64,000 bases of DNA, from positions 11,103,555 to 11,167,554 of the forward strand of contig CM025850.1 in assembly GCA_003952965.2 (NCBI GenBank), written 5' to 3'. A model generated the notes under the pieces. The model did not search any database. It was given only the letters and a program-made list of their open reading frames with translations, and was not told the origin of the DNA. Every line of letters starts with the position of its first letter. Positions within the stretch are counted from its first letter, which is position 1. Source of the DNA: Morella rubra (lineage: Eukaryota; Streptophyta; Magnoliopsida; Fagales; Myricaceae). This document shows, in pieces, positions 11,601-29,100 of this stretch. A program made the position numbers and the translations under genes.

Positions 11601-13383
11601 GCCATGTAACTAAGGAACAGCATACCTCATTTGCCACTTTTTCCAAACGAAGAGGACTATTCAAACCATCTTCTGGGATGTCATCAAAAGCAACAGTGAT
11701 TGATGAGTCCTGTTCAAGATACACGCCAAACCACCAGCACAAGCCATCATGAAAATGATCATCTATAACTGAAAGAAAACAAGACCCATAGGTAACCACC
11801 CAACATTGTGTTTCTCGGAAGTACCTTTAACCGGTAAACTACACCTAGTCCAAGCGCAGGAGACCCTAAATCAGCCTTGTTTGGTTTTAAAACAACCACA
11901 TCATGGGTGCCAAACTACAACCAGAGAAAGAAAAGGACAAAATTTGAGATATGAAACAAGAAGCTGAATCTAAGATATGATTTCACTATGCCTAGCAAAA
12001 CAAATGGTTTCAATATATAACAGTAAATTGGATCTAACAAGTAATCAACTGGAATGGCGGAATCTTCACCTTGTGAGCAGGAAGTACATCCCCTTTGGTA
12101 GATTGAAGTTCAAGAAGAGTTTTTCCCATTAGACCTGTCTATTGTCATAATCAAAGTTAATACCAATTATACGAAAGCAAGAAAGTACAATTATTCCTCT
12201 CTGCAAATCATCCATAAAAGCGAAAAAGGAGCTACATTCTCTATTAGTCTATATTTATGCCAACTAAACAACCATTCCGACTGAAGAGATATCTCATCTT
12301 CTTTGGCATCACCCAATGAAATCAAAAACCAGAAAGTACGAAAGATCACACATTTTCCACAAAGGTGCATTGTAGCAGCAAATGATCAACTGAGTAGCTG
12401 CCCGCTTGCAAATACAAGACCCTCTTATAAACATTATCCACAATTAAAGCTTACCGCCAACCAATTGTCAGCATAGGGACACACCAAACAAAACGTTACA
12501 TTTTAGAAAACTCTACAACCCCGACTACTCTTCCGAGGAAATGTTCCCCTATTTGAACAAAAGCTTAATAACAGAAGAGCATAGATGCATCTATATTCGC
12601 AGAAGTCGAAAACAAATGAGGAAGAAAATCTCTTAAAGCCCGTCCACCCCATCAGACATTATCCCAAGAAACTATCCTCCGTCTATGCCCTACTCCAAGT
12701 GAAAGAAAATCAGAATTTCCTAACGCTCTCCAATACCGCACTTACGGCTTTAGCATGCCGTTCACCCGAGGCTTCCCCATCGTAGTAGATCGAAGCTTTC
12801 TCTTTCCTTTTTCGTCTCTCTGTCTCTCCCTACTCTCTGTTTTATTAACCTCAAAAGAGAAGAAATGCAACCATAATCTTGTCTTTTTCTTTGCTTCCGG
12901 CGACGTTCACAAAAACCATTAGAGAATGGATTTAAAACAGAAAATAAACAACGGAACATCGAATTAGAATGGAATAGAAAAGAACCTGAGCATCTACACA
13001 CTTCAAATTGAGAATCGTGGAGCCCCTCTTTTGAGCAGTCTCTAAGTTTCTGGACGCGCCTGTGCTGATCGATGCAGCTATCTCGGCTTCCTACACCATT
13101 TTATTAGTAAACTTCTCAATACGAATATCCCATATTATCAGCACACACATATACGCAGACAGGGAGGAAGACAGAGGAGGACCTTCTCCAAATCAAGAAG
13201 GGGGGCCGTGATAGAAACGAATTGTTCCAGAGATAGAGGAGTTGAAGTCTTCTTGCTCTTCCCTCCTTCCATTGCTATTGCTGCTTTCCGCGACATAGCT
13301 TCTTTAGCGAGAGCGAGACAGCTATTCTGAACATGAAGTGCACGGCTGCCACTACTAGTGTTATTTAAGAGAAGGATTTCCAT
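5630..13383 (-). CDS. IGHMBP2/SMUBP-2-like superfamily 1 helicase
   Basis: UPF1-like SF1 DNA/RNA helicase, closest by memory to Arabidopsis At2g03270. Fifteen exons, 5' to 3': 13383-13183, 13090-12986, 12138-12070, 11914-11825, 11709-11626, 11215-11051, 10697-10510, 8767-8695, 8178-8125, 7795-7538, 7073-6867, 6731-6628, 6407-6263, 6081-5947, 5806-5630. Phases close throughout, giving 684 residues. All helicase motifs are intact: [11 protein letters not shown] (256-265), Ia [17 protein letters not shown] (413-416), [12 protein letters not shown] (437-445), V VDGFQGRE (603-610), [10 protein letters not shown] (638-645). The N-terminal part resembles the beta-barrel 1B region of IGHMBP2. The first Met adds 37 residues before an internal MEGGKSKK that matches the usual start, so the true start may be 13272. 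Intron 7 (1.74 kb) carries a hAT-like insertion and a tandem duplication. The proximal promoter lies inside the duplicated ADSS block. Confidence 0.92.
8751..9034. repeat. 144-bp tandem duplication copying the 3' splice site and start of helicase exon 8
   Basis: Copy 1 (8751-8894) and copy 2 (8895-9034) are near-identical, with only a handful of substitutions (for example GAGAGCC/GAGAACC and GATGAAAC/GATGAGAC). Copy 1 contains the real acceptor and first 17 bases of minus-strand exon 8 (exon edge at 8767). Copy 2 carries the same acceptor and exon start upstream in the transcript, as a decoy inside intron 7. Confidence 0.92.
9767..10409. mobile_element. Non-autonomous hAT-like DNA transposon (643 bp) in helicase intron 7
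   Basis: An exact 8-bp direct repeat ATTGTATG flanks the segment (9759-9766 and 10410-10417). The left end reads CAAGTGGCAGAGGG. The right end, reverse-complemented, reads CAGTGGCGGAACTAGG. These are imperfect terminal inverted repeats of the CAGTGGCGGA type used by many plant hAT elements, and 8 bp is the hAT target-site length. Internally there are G/C homopolymer runs near both ends (a C-run near 9870-9890, GGCCCCCC near 10375) and an AT-rich core. There is no transposase-like ORF, so it would have to be mobilised in trans. The class is inferred from ends plus target-site duplication. Confidence 0.75.
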
Positions 13384-14181
13384 TTTTCGGCTCTGGATCC
13401 AAGGGTTTTTGCAATAGGCAGAAAATTTTCTCGAATAAAGAAATTAAAAATATCAGAAGAGGCCTGCTTAAAAACAAAAATAGCGCCATCGTCGCATGTT
13501 TGGAAATTGGAACCCATCCGATGTACTATCATTCTTTGTTACGTACGTGAATTCACTTTGGTTCTTTCTTAAAATTGAAAAGGTAAGGATTTCTCATACT
13601 GAGATTACTTTCGTCATTTTGTAGTTTATGTATCAGACACGAGTAGCTGCTTTAGCGTCCAGAGACATTCTTCCACGTTGATGAGGTTGAAATGTAAGCA
13701 AACTGAGAAGATTGGAGGTAGAGCAGTGGGGAGAGAGATTGTGTTTGTAAAGAGCTCTCTTCCTCACCGTTCATTTACTTTCTCTCTCAAAATTCTACCT
13801 TTTAACCTTGAAACAGGAGTTCACCTCATGGTTTCAGCAGTTCCTTCAAGCAATATTGTTGAACATTTTCCCTGGCTGCATAATGCAACTAAAGGATTGC
13901 AAAAAAGTACCGAGAACATAGGCAATAACAACACTATAGCCAAAATCTGGTTTTTCTAGCACACCATCAGTTGTGCAATACTCGCAAAAATACTGAACCA
14001 AAATTCTCGAAATTGCTAACCCCAATACATGATTGTTGCATCAAATGCATATAACCTGCCTTACATCCTTATTTCTCCAAGGCACTCTACCACCTTTAAG
14101 GGGAAATTTGTTTAGCATCTTTCTTACCTCTCAAGTGACCGAGAATCCTCTCAGAGCATCTTAGAGGGAACAGTTGTTAAA
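13384..14181. promoter_or_regulatory. Helicase 5' flank / ADSS-A 3' flank (start of the duplicated block)
   Basis: About 800 bp between the helicase start codon and the ADSS-A stop, both genes on the minus strand. The helicase promoter must lie here. From 13419 on, the sequence belongs to the 4.1-kb duplication and is repeated from 17537, so only about 35 bases of helicase 5' flank are unique. The ORF at 13678-13959 (+) is present in altered form in the second copy (17798-18037) without frame conservation, so I do not call it. Confidence 0.6.
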
Positions 14182-17023
<2,842 letters not shown>

Positions 17024-18299
17024 GGTGATGGCGCACTGAGGGAAAAGACAGGGACAAGAAAGACAGTGGCAACGAAAGAAGAGGGTTTTTTTTGAGAGAG
17101 CGGGAGGAATTACGTCCACTGCGGATGAGGCGAGAATGGCGTTGGGTTAAAGCTGATGCAGTGTATCTGGGTAAAAAAGTGAGCAAGTGGATCGCATAAG
17201 TACTTACCGATCGATTAGTAAAATCATTAAAAAAAGTCTCGTCCACCCTCTGCAGCATTTTCCTTGAAATGGCCATAACAAATTCTTCAACGAAAATTTG
17301 AACATTTGCCATTTTTTTCCTCTCAAAATGCTGGGAAGTTCAGCAGAATTTATGAGATTTCATGTGGGTTAAGCCGTTAAGGGCCTAAGGCCTTCTGCGC
17401 TTGTATACATACTGTTCTCATCCGTGCCCATTAGGAGACATTGCGAATTCGTCGAAGTTACTGAGGTTTAAGGACCTTTTGTGGAAGACATTTGAATTGG
17501 CGAATCCCCCATCATATCCCCATTCGACATTATTCTCAGAAAATTTTCTCGAATAAAGAAATTGAAAATATCAGAAAAGGCCTGCTTGGAAACAAAAATA
17601 GCGCCATCTTCACATGTTTGGGAATTGGAACCCATCCGATGCACTATCATTCCTGTTACGTACGTGAATTCACTTTGGTTCTTTCTTAAAATTGAAGAGG
17701 TAAGGATTTCTCATACTGAGATTACTTTCGTCATTTTGTAGTTTATGTATCAGACACGAGTAGCTGCTTCAGCGTCCAGAGACATTCTTCCACGTTAATG
17801 AGGTTGAAATGTAAGCAAACTGAGAAGATTGGAGGTAGAGCAGTGGGGAGAGAGATTGTGTTTGTAAAGAGCTCTCTTCCTCACCGTTCATTTACTTTCT
17901 CTCTCAAAATTTTACCTTTCAACCTTGAAACTGGAGTTCACCTCATGGTTTCAGCAGTTCCTTCAAGCAATATTGTGAACATTTTCCCTGGCTGCATAGT
18001 GCAACTAGAGGATTGCAAAAAAGTACCGAGAACATAGGCAATAACAACATTATAGCCAAAATCTGTCTTTTCTAGCACACCATCAGTTGTGCAATACTCG
18101 CAAAAATACTGAACCAAAATTCTCGAAATTGCTAACCCCAGCACATGATTGTTGCATCAAACGCATAAAACCTGCCCTACATCCTCATTTTCTCCAAGGC
18201 ACTCTACCACCTTTAAGGGGAAATTTGTTTAGCATCTTTCTTACCTCTCAAGTGACCGAGAATCCTCTTAGGAGCATCTTAGAGGGAACAGTTGTTAAA
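17024..18299. promoter_or_regulatory. ADSS-A 5' flank fused at 17537 to a second copy of the helicase 5' flank
   Basis: 17024-17536 is the native ADSS upstream region (compare 21144-21696, with several indels). 17537-18299 repeats 13419-14181, which in unit 1 is the helicase promoter side. Copy A thus keeps about 510 bp of its own upstream DNA, followed by a captured segment. In transcript orientation that segment pointed at the helicase in its original place. No complete gene lies here. Confidence 0.75.
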
Positions 18300-21143
<2,844 letters not shown>

Positions 21144-21809
21144 GGTGATGGCGCACTGAGGGAAAAGACAGGGACAAGAAAGACAGTGGCAACGAAAGAA
21201 GAGGGCTTTTTTTGAGAGAGCGGGAGGAATGACGCCCCCTGCGGGTGAGGCGACGAGAGGAAGTAGAATGGCGTTGGGTTAAAGCTGATGCAGTGTACCT
21301 GGGTAGAAAGCGAGCCAAGCGGATCGCATCAGTACTTAGTGATCGATTAGTAAAATGATTAAGCTTGGGAAAAAAAAGATTAGTAAAATGATTAAAAAAA
21401 AAGTCTCATCCACCCTCTGCAGCATTTTCCTTGAAATGGCCATAACAAATTCTTCAACGAAAATTTGAACATTTGCCATTTTTTTCCTCTCAAAATGCTT
21501 CAGCAGAATTTATGAGATTTCTTGTGGGTTAAGCCGTTGAGGGCCTAAGGCCTTCTGCGCTTGTAAACATACTGTTCTCATCCGTGCCCATTAGGAGACA
21601 TTGTGAATTCGTCGAAGTTACTGAGGTTTAAGGACCTTTTGTGGAAGACATTTGAATTGGCGAATCCCCCATCACATCCCCATTCGACAATATTCTCAGA
21701 ATTTGGAAACATTGCTCGAAGGCCAACTATGCAGGGATCAGTTGGTATTATACGAAATTTGTTGGTCTCACCCTTGGCCTTTGATTTTCATAAAACGAAT
21801 CGGTCAAAT

Positions 21810-21877
21810 CACCGAGCAAAGTTGTAAGGGTCGGCAGAGGCTTCGACCATCCAAAATTCGTCCCTAGCCATAACCAT
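21810..21877 (+). repeat. Dispersed about 70-bp repeat, left copy (partner at 25544-25621)
   Basis: CGAGCAAAGTTGTAAGGGTC, followed by GCATCC-like/CATCCAAAATTCGTCC and ATAACCATT, recurs in the same orientation at 25544-25621 with about 80-85% identity. The two copies bracket the RPS2 gene. The family is unknown. Confidence 0.7.
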
Positions 21878-22717
21878 TTCCTGACACGTTACTTATGGCA
21901 ATTTTGAAATAGATGAGAAAAAATAGAAGATAAATTAGATTTAAGTGATTTAGTGTAACAAAATTTATATCTATTATAATAATTCTTTGTAGATGTATTT
22001 TATATTATAAATCTATATAAAGTATAAATTAAAAAGTATATAAATATGATACAATACAAAAATATAGTTGAAAAGATTTTTTTTATACTTAAATATATAA
22101 TTTCGTGATAATGATAATAACATCATATTATATCTTGTAAATTGATTATGATATGATATTATCTTCTAATATATACCTAAGAGGATTTTTTTGATGTGTG
22201 GAAACAGATAAGACAAGATATTTTGAGATTGCTTGAGAGAGAATAAGATAATCCTGGAGATGTGTTATCCTTGAATAGGGAATACCTCAAATAAGCTTCA
22301 TAGTTTGGGAGTTAAAAAAATACAAAAAGTATGCTTACTCAATTCATGCAAAATGTAAGATAATAATCTAATTCAAATGGTTAGAGTACACGTAAAATTG
22401 TATGAATAGAATGTACGATGTCAAATTCGATTATTCTTAAAATCAAATTAATGATTTAAATGAGACCTAAATTATGAATGCGTGATAGCAATTAATTTTA
22501 GAAGCTTTAGCCCAGGTTTGATTGGTATAAACGATTTTTATTTTTTTCACGTTCACTTCACAGACTATACCTATGTTCGAAATACGTCCAATAAAAATAT
22601 TTTCAACAATTTTTTTTTTCTCCCCATCCAAACAAATTAGAAAAATATATAATTGCAGAAAATGAATAAGGTGTGCTAGGGCTTCCATCACATTCTACCC
22701 CGAGCAGGTGCACGCGC

Positions 22718-22745
22718 TCTCGCTCTCTCTCTCTCTCCTGTCCTA
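22718..22745 (+). promoter_or_regulatory. Pyrimidine (CT)n tract upstream of RPS2
   Basis: A CT-rich tract 40-70 bases upstream of the RPS2 start codon. Such tracts are common near transcription starts of highly expressed plant ribosomal-protein genes. The transcription start itself is not shown by the sequence. Confidence 0.4.
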
Positions 22746-22786
22746 ACCTATCCTTCAACCCTCACTTCCATCTCCAGTAACAAACC

Positions 22787-24925
22787 ATGGCTGAACGAGG
22801 AGGAGACCGTGGCGGCTTCGGGAGAGGCTTCGGCGGTGGTCGCCCAAGGGGAGACCGTGGTCGCGGTGGCCGTCGCCGTCCCCGTCGTGACGAGGAGGAG
22901 AAGTGGGTTCCCGTGACGAAGCTCGGCCGCCTCGTGAAGGCAGATAAGATCAAATCTCTTGAACAAATATACCTTCACTCACTCCCTATCAAAGAGCACC
23001 AGATCGTCGACCAGCTCTGCCCGGGCCTCAAGGATGAGGTCATGAAGATTATGCCGGTCCAGAAGCAAACTCGTGCTGGACAGAGGACCCGGTTCAAGGC
23101 CTTCGTGGTCGTAGGTGACGGCAATGGTCACGTCGGACTCGGCGTGAAGTGCAGCAAGGAGGTGGCCACTGCAATTCGTGGAGCCATCATACTGGCCAAG
23201 CTGTCCGTGATTCCCGTGAGGAGGGGATACTGGGGTAACAAGATCGGGAAGCCCCATACGGTGCCGTGCAAGGTTACTGGGAAATGTGGGTCCGTCACGG
23301 TGCGTATGGTGCCTGCGCCTCGTGGTGCGGGGATTGTGGCTGCTAGAGTTCCGAAGAAGGTCCTGCAGTTTGCAGGAATAGACGATGTATTTACATCGTC
23401 GAGGGGTTCTACAAAAACCCTGGGCAATTTCGTGAAGGTATGCTCTCTCTCCTTTTTTTTTTTATTGAGTTGCTGCTTGTGCTTGTGATACTTGCTTTAT
23501 GTGTACGATCCTGATATGTGTAAATACTGACGCTGCTGTTGATTGCGGTTTTATGTGTTTGGATTGACAAGGACTCTGCCAATATTTTGCTCGATTATTT
23601 AGTTTCTTTTTGGCATTTGAAAATCATGTTATTGAGAAGTTTGTTGTATGCCTTTTATGACTTGACTTGTTTGACCTTAGTTGTGTGAACCTAGTGAGGC
23701 ATAAGCCTGAGTTGAAAGAATGCAAGTGAGAGCGAAATCAGGGGCCCTAGCAGTAAAATAAAGTGCTAGTTACATTTCCAAACGTAGAATTTTGGACTTA
23801 AGAGCCCCTTATCTCTGGAATTCTGTAATATGTAATTGTTTAGCTGTTCTGCAATTATTGTTTATGTCTCAGATAAGAATGATTGTTATATTCTGGCAGC
23901 ATGTTATGAAGCAGTGATGTTAGCTGTATTATCAAAACTTGATTATTCGAGGAGTTGTTTTCTGCATGTATGTCAGCTTATGTATCTTAGGTCCTGGTGC
24001 GAATATATGAGTTATAGTGCTTATAGTTTTGAATTTTTCCTGGATCATTTTATATTGCAGGCATTTATTTGTCCATACATTTTGCTGGTTAAAATGAGAG
24101 TGAAGGTCTATCTAATGCGCCATTTGCCAATGTTCTGTTTACAAAGTTTTATGTTTTAGATTTTTTTGGCTCCAATAATTACTTTATTTGTTTTTGTCTG
24201 CCCTGCTATCTTGGATTTAGAGTTGAAATTCTTTGGTGGTCTGCACTTTTCAAAATCACGGATGCTTCAATTTTTTTTAAATGTTGAGAAATAGCTCCTT
24301 AATTCACATCTTTGCAATCGTGCATGTATACTCGAAAGGACTGAATCTGAAGAACTACAGTTGAAAGGTTTTAGTTCAGACTTCAGAGAGTTGAGTATGT
24401 TCAGCTCAAGTTCCTTAAGAAAAGACGTTTTTGTTTCTGGGGTAAAAACCACCCCATTGAGGATAGTTGTGTCAGTTTGTTGGATTTCAGTTGAGAACTA
24501 TCGAGCAAAAAGATTGTTGAAGAGTTTTCCTTTTCCTTTCTGGGTGAAGGACCTCTACTGCCTTGTTGGTTTTTTTTTTCCCACGACGTGTTTGTTATTT
24601 GTTGGTCACTCATTAGGCAGAGGCACTATTAAGGGCTTGGCTTGTTATTATCTGTTTGGCTATCAAATAAAAGCGTTTTAGATGGTATTTGGGGATATCA
24701 AAGATAGTTTCAACCGGCTAATGCATTTTTTATGAAATTAGTTGACTATACTCTTTCTTTCTGCAGGCAACTTTTGATTGTCTGCTTAAAACTTATGGGT
24801 TCCTCACACCCGAATTTTGGAGGGAAACTCGCTTCACAAAATCACCATTCCAAGAGCATACAGATCTGTTGACAAAGCCCGTCAGTAAGCTAATCCTGGA
24901 GGAGCCTGAGAGGGTTGAAGCTTGA
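22787..24925 (+). CDS. RPS2: 40S ribosomal protein S2 (uS5)
   Basis: Cytosolic small-subunit protein uS5, lining the mRNA entry/decoding region. Exons 22787-23437 and 24767-24925 (intron 1329 bp, GT-AG, phase 0) give 269 residues; plant homologues are about 270-285. Residues 1-35 form an RGG/RG-rich tail ([17 protein letters not shown]), known in the family as a methylation and nuclear-import region. The S5 N-terminal RNA-binding fold follows ([40 protein letters not shown]), then the C-terminal fold ([40 protein letters not shown]). The gene is GC-rich in exon 1 relative to its surroundings. By memory it corresponds to Arabidopsis At3g57490, part of the same block as DREB2F, ADSS and exostosin. 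Confidence 0.97.
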
Positions 24926-26174
24926 GCTAGTTCTGGCTGTTACACTGATGAGAACATTTTGTTAGAGCACTTCTGAGTATATGTGTCTGGTTAAGTTGCT
25001 TTCTATTACTTTGAAGGATAGTATGTTCTTTTTGGTGTTTTGACTGCTCCGAAAGTTTTGAATATCGTGTTATGCGTTTTTGGTCTTATGCTTTGATATG
25101 ACTGAACAGTGCAATATTTATGCATTGAGAAATGAGTTGGTCCATGGATCGTATCGATTCTTAGTGAAAATTTTCGCACTAAGTCGAAAATAAAGTTGAA
25201 TGCCTTCACGTCTTCGGATATCCTGTTTGAACTTTGCCTATGCCTGCATTTTGAAAGCAAATTTCGTCTCATCTAGAAACCTTTTGTTTAGAGCGTAAGC
25301 AGCGGCTTGTTCGTTTCATTTCCATAGAATCTTTACGAATAAAAAATAGGGATATTTATGAATACGTATTTCAAATTTGGATAGATTTGAGCTCAGATTG
25401 CTTCTATTTATATTGGTAAGAACGCAAGTAAAATACTAGTACTTTTTGGGGTTAATTGTACCAATGGCCCAGTGGTTTAAGCGTGCTATAAATTGGTACC
25501 TGGTATTTCAAGTTCAACAAATTGGTGGCTTAGGCAATAAATCATCGAGCAAAGTTGTAGGGGTCAGCAGAGCCTTCAAGCATCCAAAATTCGTCCGGGT
25601 TGTAAATGACAATAACCATTCCGGATCATTATTATTTTATCTGTGCAAGGATTTTTGGTGGGTTGTTATGTCTTCTTCCAAACAAAAAAATCCAGTCACA
25701 AGAAATCCAGGAGGGAGAGGGAAATTTGAGGAGCCAAAAATATAGACGAGTTTCTTCTCAAGCCATGAACATCAAAATTCAGACACGAATTTATTTAACC
25801 ACTTCAAAATTTTGCTTCCATAAATGGAGATGTAAAGAGAAATGAACAAAAGAATTTAATGATTCTCCTTATTGTTTTGTGAATACAAGGAGCTAGAACA
25901 AGATGCAAATATGCATCTTGCAATTGTCATTAATCTGCCAAAAAAAAAAAGGGGGGGGGAAAAGAAAAGAAAAAGAAGAAATTCTTGATCTGTGCTCCCC
26001 TTTGGTGGAAAATTGGTTTTGTATGTGAATACCAATCAGAGAACTTTGATCTCGGACAATCTAACTGGCCCCGCAACCATCTGTTTCGGTTCTGAGATAA
26101 GAGGGGTAATGTCTTTTGCTTTGACCTCGTGATCCCCTCTGCCGCAGGAACCTCTTAAAATTGACTAAAGCTCT
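24926..26174. other. Intergenic between convergent RPS2 and exostosin genes
   Basis: Holds both 3'UTRs, the right copy of the dispersed repeat (25544-25621) and an A/G homopolymer patch near 25939-25976. No additional gene is seen; the 99- and 79-codon ORFs at 25446-25845 (+) overlap the repeat and match nothing known to me. Confidence 0.65.
25544..25621 (+). repeat. Dispersed repeat, right copy (partner at 21810-21877)
   Basis: Shares CGAGCAAAGTTGTA, GGGTCRGCAGAG, CATCCAAAATTCGTCC and AATAACCATTCC blocks with 21810-21877, in the same orientation and order. Confidence 0.7.
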
Positions 26175-29100
26175 TCAGTTGGTTCCTTTCAAACATTCCC
26201 GGGGTAATCCAAACTCTTTTTCTAGATGAGCATGTGGTCTCCAAGGGTCATTATGTAACTTGTAATGCAAAACCTGGTTCAAACATGTATTATAGTTCAG
26301 CAGGTTCAGACAAAGAGAGGCAACCATACATAAATACTTGTGTACAGGTAATTTCAGTCTGCACTTAACAGGTACATGCTTCGTATGGAAGTCATGCAGC
26401 TATGTTTCTAAATATTCAGCTTGAGACAGGCAGGTTCAGAACCAGACGTGCAACATACACAGATACATGCATACATGTGGTCTTTTTACGCATTTACAAG
26501 TTCTAGGCTCAATGGAAGTTGTCGGATTGTGTTTTCAAAATTCAATATTTAGGTTTCCAAATGTCCAAAATACATAGTAATCATCTTTGCATTTGGCACA
26601 GGAAGAGGTATACCTGTATAACTGTGGCCAAGACATCATCTTCATCTAGTTGCAAGAACTCAACTGCCCAATCCTCAACGCGGCCAAAAGCAGCTTTTTG
26701 CCTCTCAGCCTCAAGCACAATAGAATCACGATACAAGAACCTCTGCCAGATTTTCCGTACATTCGCCAGCTTGTGCTCTAATTCAGTCTCATTGAATCCC
26801 TAAAGGAGCAAACGAGTCAACTTAACTGCCTACTTCCATTTTTAATGCCTCTTGATCCCAACTTCAGAACTAAGTATGAAAAAGAAATTACCCGGAGAAT
26901 CTTTATCAAATTTGGAATTTCATCCTCACGTATCCGAACAGCAAAGCTTTCATAGTTGAGCACATTCTCATATGGCAGGAAAATCCCATCCTACAAATAA
27001 AAGCAAGAAAGATTTTTCACCTAAGGTCAAGTATACGCATACTTTAAAATCTTGGTGATCAGGAAGTCAGACGATGAAGTATTTTTTTATATTGCATTTG
27101 TGGGCACATTCAGCTAGCAGGAGACTGCAATGTAGTAATTTAGGCAACACAAGGCAGTCTAGTACTTTTTATTTTTTTTCAAATGAGGTTCATAGGAACT
27201 TCGATTTTTAAAAGATTATCTATTACACTTCTCCCTCTTAGGACGGGACAGGTAAATGGAAGATACCTACACACCAATCACTCATTCGACTCCTATGCCT
27301 ATGTACAAATTCAACACTAATTTTTAGCACTCTCTTGAAACAAGCAAGATGGAAAATAGTTGGAAGACTCCAGAAACTTCAATTTCAGAAGGCATCATTG
27401 ACAGAAAAAAGTTATCATCGTCCTCAAACTCGGAAACCCCTAGCTAAGTGACTCCTCATTTCACTATTTGTTTGCTGTGATTGAGGGTAACAATCAATAA
27501 TACATCATTCCCCAGAAAACCATACTTCTTCTTTTTAGAGAAAACGGGTGATTCTTCGCCCTTCAATATTGTAATTATCTCTTCAATGCCTACCCATCAA
27601 CACAAGGCAGTCTAGTAGCTGCAGTTAAACCAGCCTTCACAAGCTGCTTGCAATTTTTGACAGATTGTCTATAAGCCACTTTCCTAAACCCACAAACTGG
27701 TACGCAGCTTGCAATCAGTGAGAAACTAAACCAAACCAATTGTTAGATATTTAGATGTGGTATGTCTGATAATTAACTTGTTGGACAAACAAGATGCAGA
27801 ACCACAATACCTGAATGACCACAGGAATGCACCCTTGCAGAATACTATCCTCCAATCGACCACTCCAACCATCTCCAGGAAATACCCCACAGAAAACAGA
27901 ACTGGCTAAATCCAGATGATAATTTTGAGAACGTAGTGGTGTCACAATCACATCTTCTGCATGCTGTTTCCCAAGCTTTCCCTCCTTGTTAGGACTTGAT
28001 CCAAACTCTTCTGCTATTTTCTGTCTGATACCCATACTATACCTGCATAAAAGACACCTGACTATTGATTATCTTCTCATTACATGTATTTAAGACACTG
28101 TTTGTGTAACTGGAAATTCAACCATCCAGAGACAATGACCATTTTGACCACTCAAAACATGCTCGTCAAACATAAAGGGAAGAACTCCTCTATCTACCCT
28201 GAATTCCTCTGAGGTGAATTAAAGCTGGAAATATTCCCTCATTCCTCACATCAGGAATGAAGTTCAAGTTAGTGTCACATCAGTGGGAGGGATTAGGCAG
28301 ACATTATAACAAAAATACACTATAATTCAAAGAAAATCACCACTCAAACAGCAATCAGAGAAGAAGGCAGTAATAGGGTTCATTACCCAATACACTCTTA
28401 GTAAGTCGCAAAAGAGGACAAACAAAACTAAAGATCAGCCTTGATTTGGAGCTCCAGCTCAGGATTGCATAAGTGACCACAAAAACTTTGACGCCAATCA
28501 CCAGATGGAACATGGCCCATAAAAGTGCTCCAAAAGGGTGAAAAGATGGAAGACAACCCAAAGTAGGATAATTACTGTGGTCTGCTCTACAGTTGGAATA
28601 GTACAAGCATCTAAAACAAGAAGGCCATTGTGTTGGGTACATATAACTTTTGTAAAATGCAGTGCTTTAAGATGGGGAAAAAAAACTGGAATGAAAAAGG
28701 GTATGGCAATTGCAATATTGCCTAGTTTTTGACACCTTGGAGGGGTTGGCATGCATATGAAACTAATGACATTTGTGATTTGAAACAGATATCGGTAAAC
28801 TTACGAAGCTTCAGGCCTTCCATTTGTGTAAGATGGTCCTAGATTTCCGTTGAAATAGAAGAGTGTCTTTCGATTCTTTCGGGGCCTGAAAAATTAATCA
28901 TTGAAGGTGCCAAGCTCACTTGAGTGTATGGAAAATTTCAAACAGGCCGGTACTGTAAACCAAGCCAAGCAGATAACGAGAAAATGATAAGACAATGCTT
29001 TCGGAAATGTGTACCTAGCCCAGAGTTTTGAGCTTAAAACAATAACATCAGGACGTTTCCAAGCAGGTAGCACAAGATCTTTTGCAGGTTCAAAGCAGGG

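Larger units (their letters stand above)
21144..22786. other. Intergenic: ADSS-B promoter side, AT-rich DNA, RPS2 promoter
   Basis: Divergent promoters for ADSS-B (-) and RPS2 (+). 21144-21696 is the end of the duplicated unit. A short dispersed repeat lies at 21810-21877. 21890-22680 is strongly AT-rich with nothing coding. Just upstream of RPS2 is a CT-rich tract (about 22718-22745, 'cgctctcgctctctctctct'), as is usual for plant ribosomal-protein genes, near the start of transcription. Confidence 0.6.

Noticed and set aside
13678-13959. 93-codon ORF duplicated at 17798-18037
   Set aside because: The frame is not conserved between the two units (a one-base change shifts the C-terminus), as expected of noncoding DNA.
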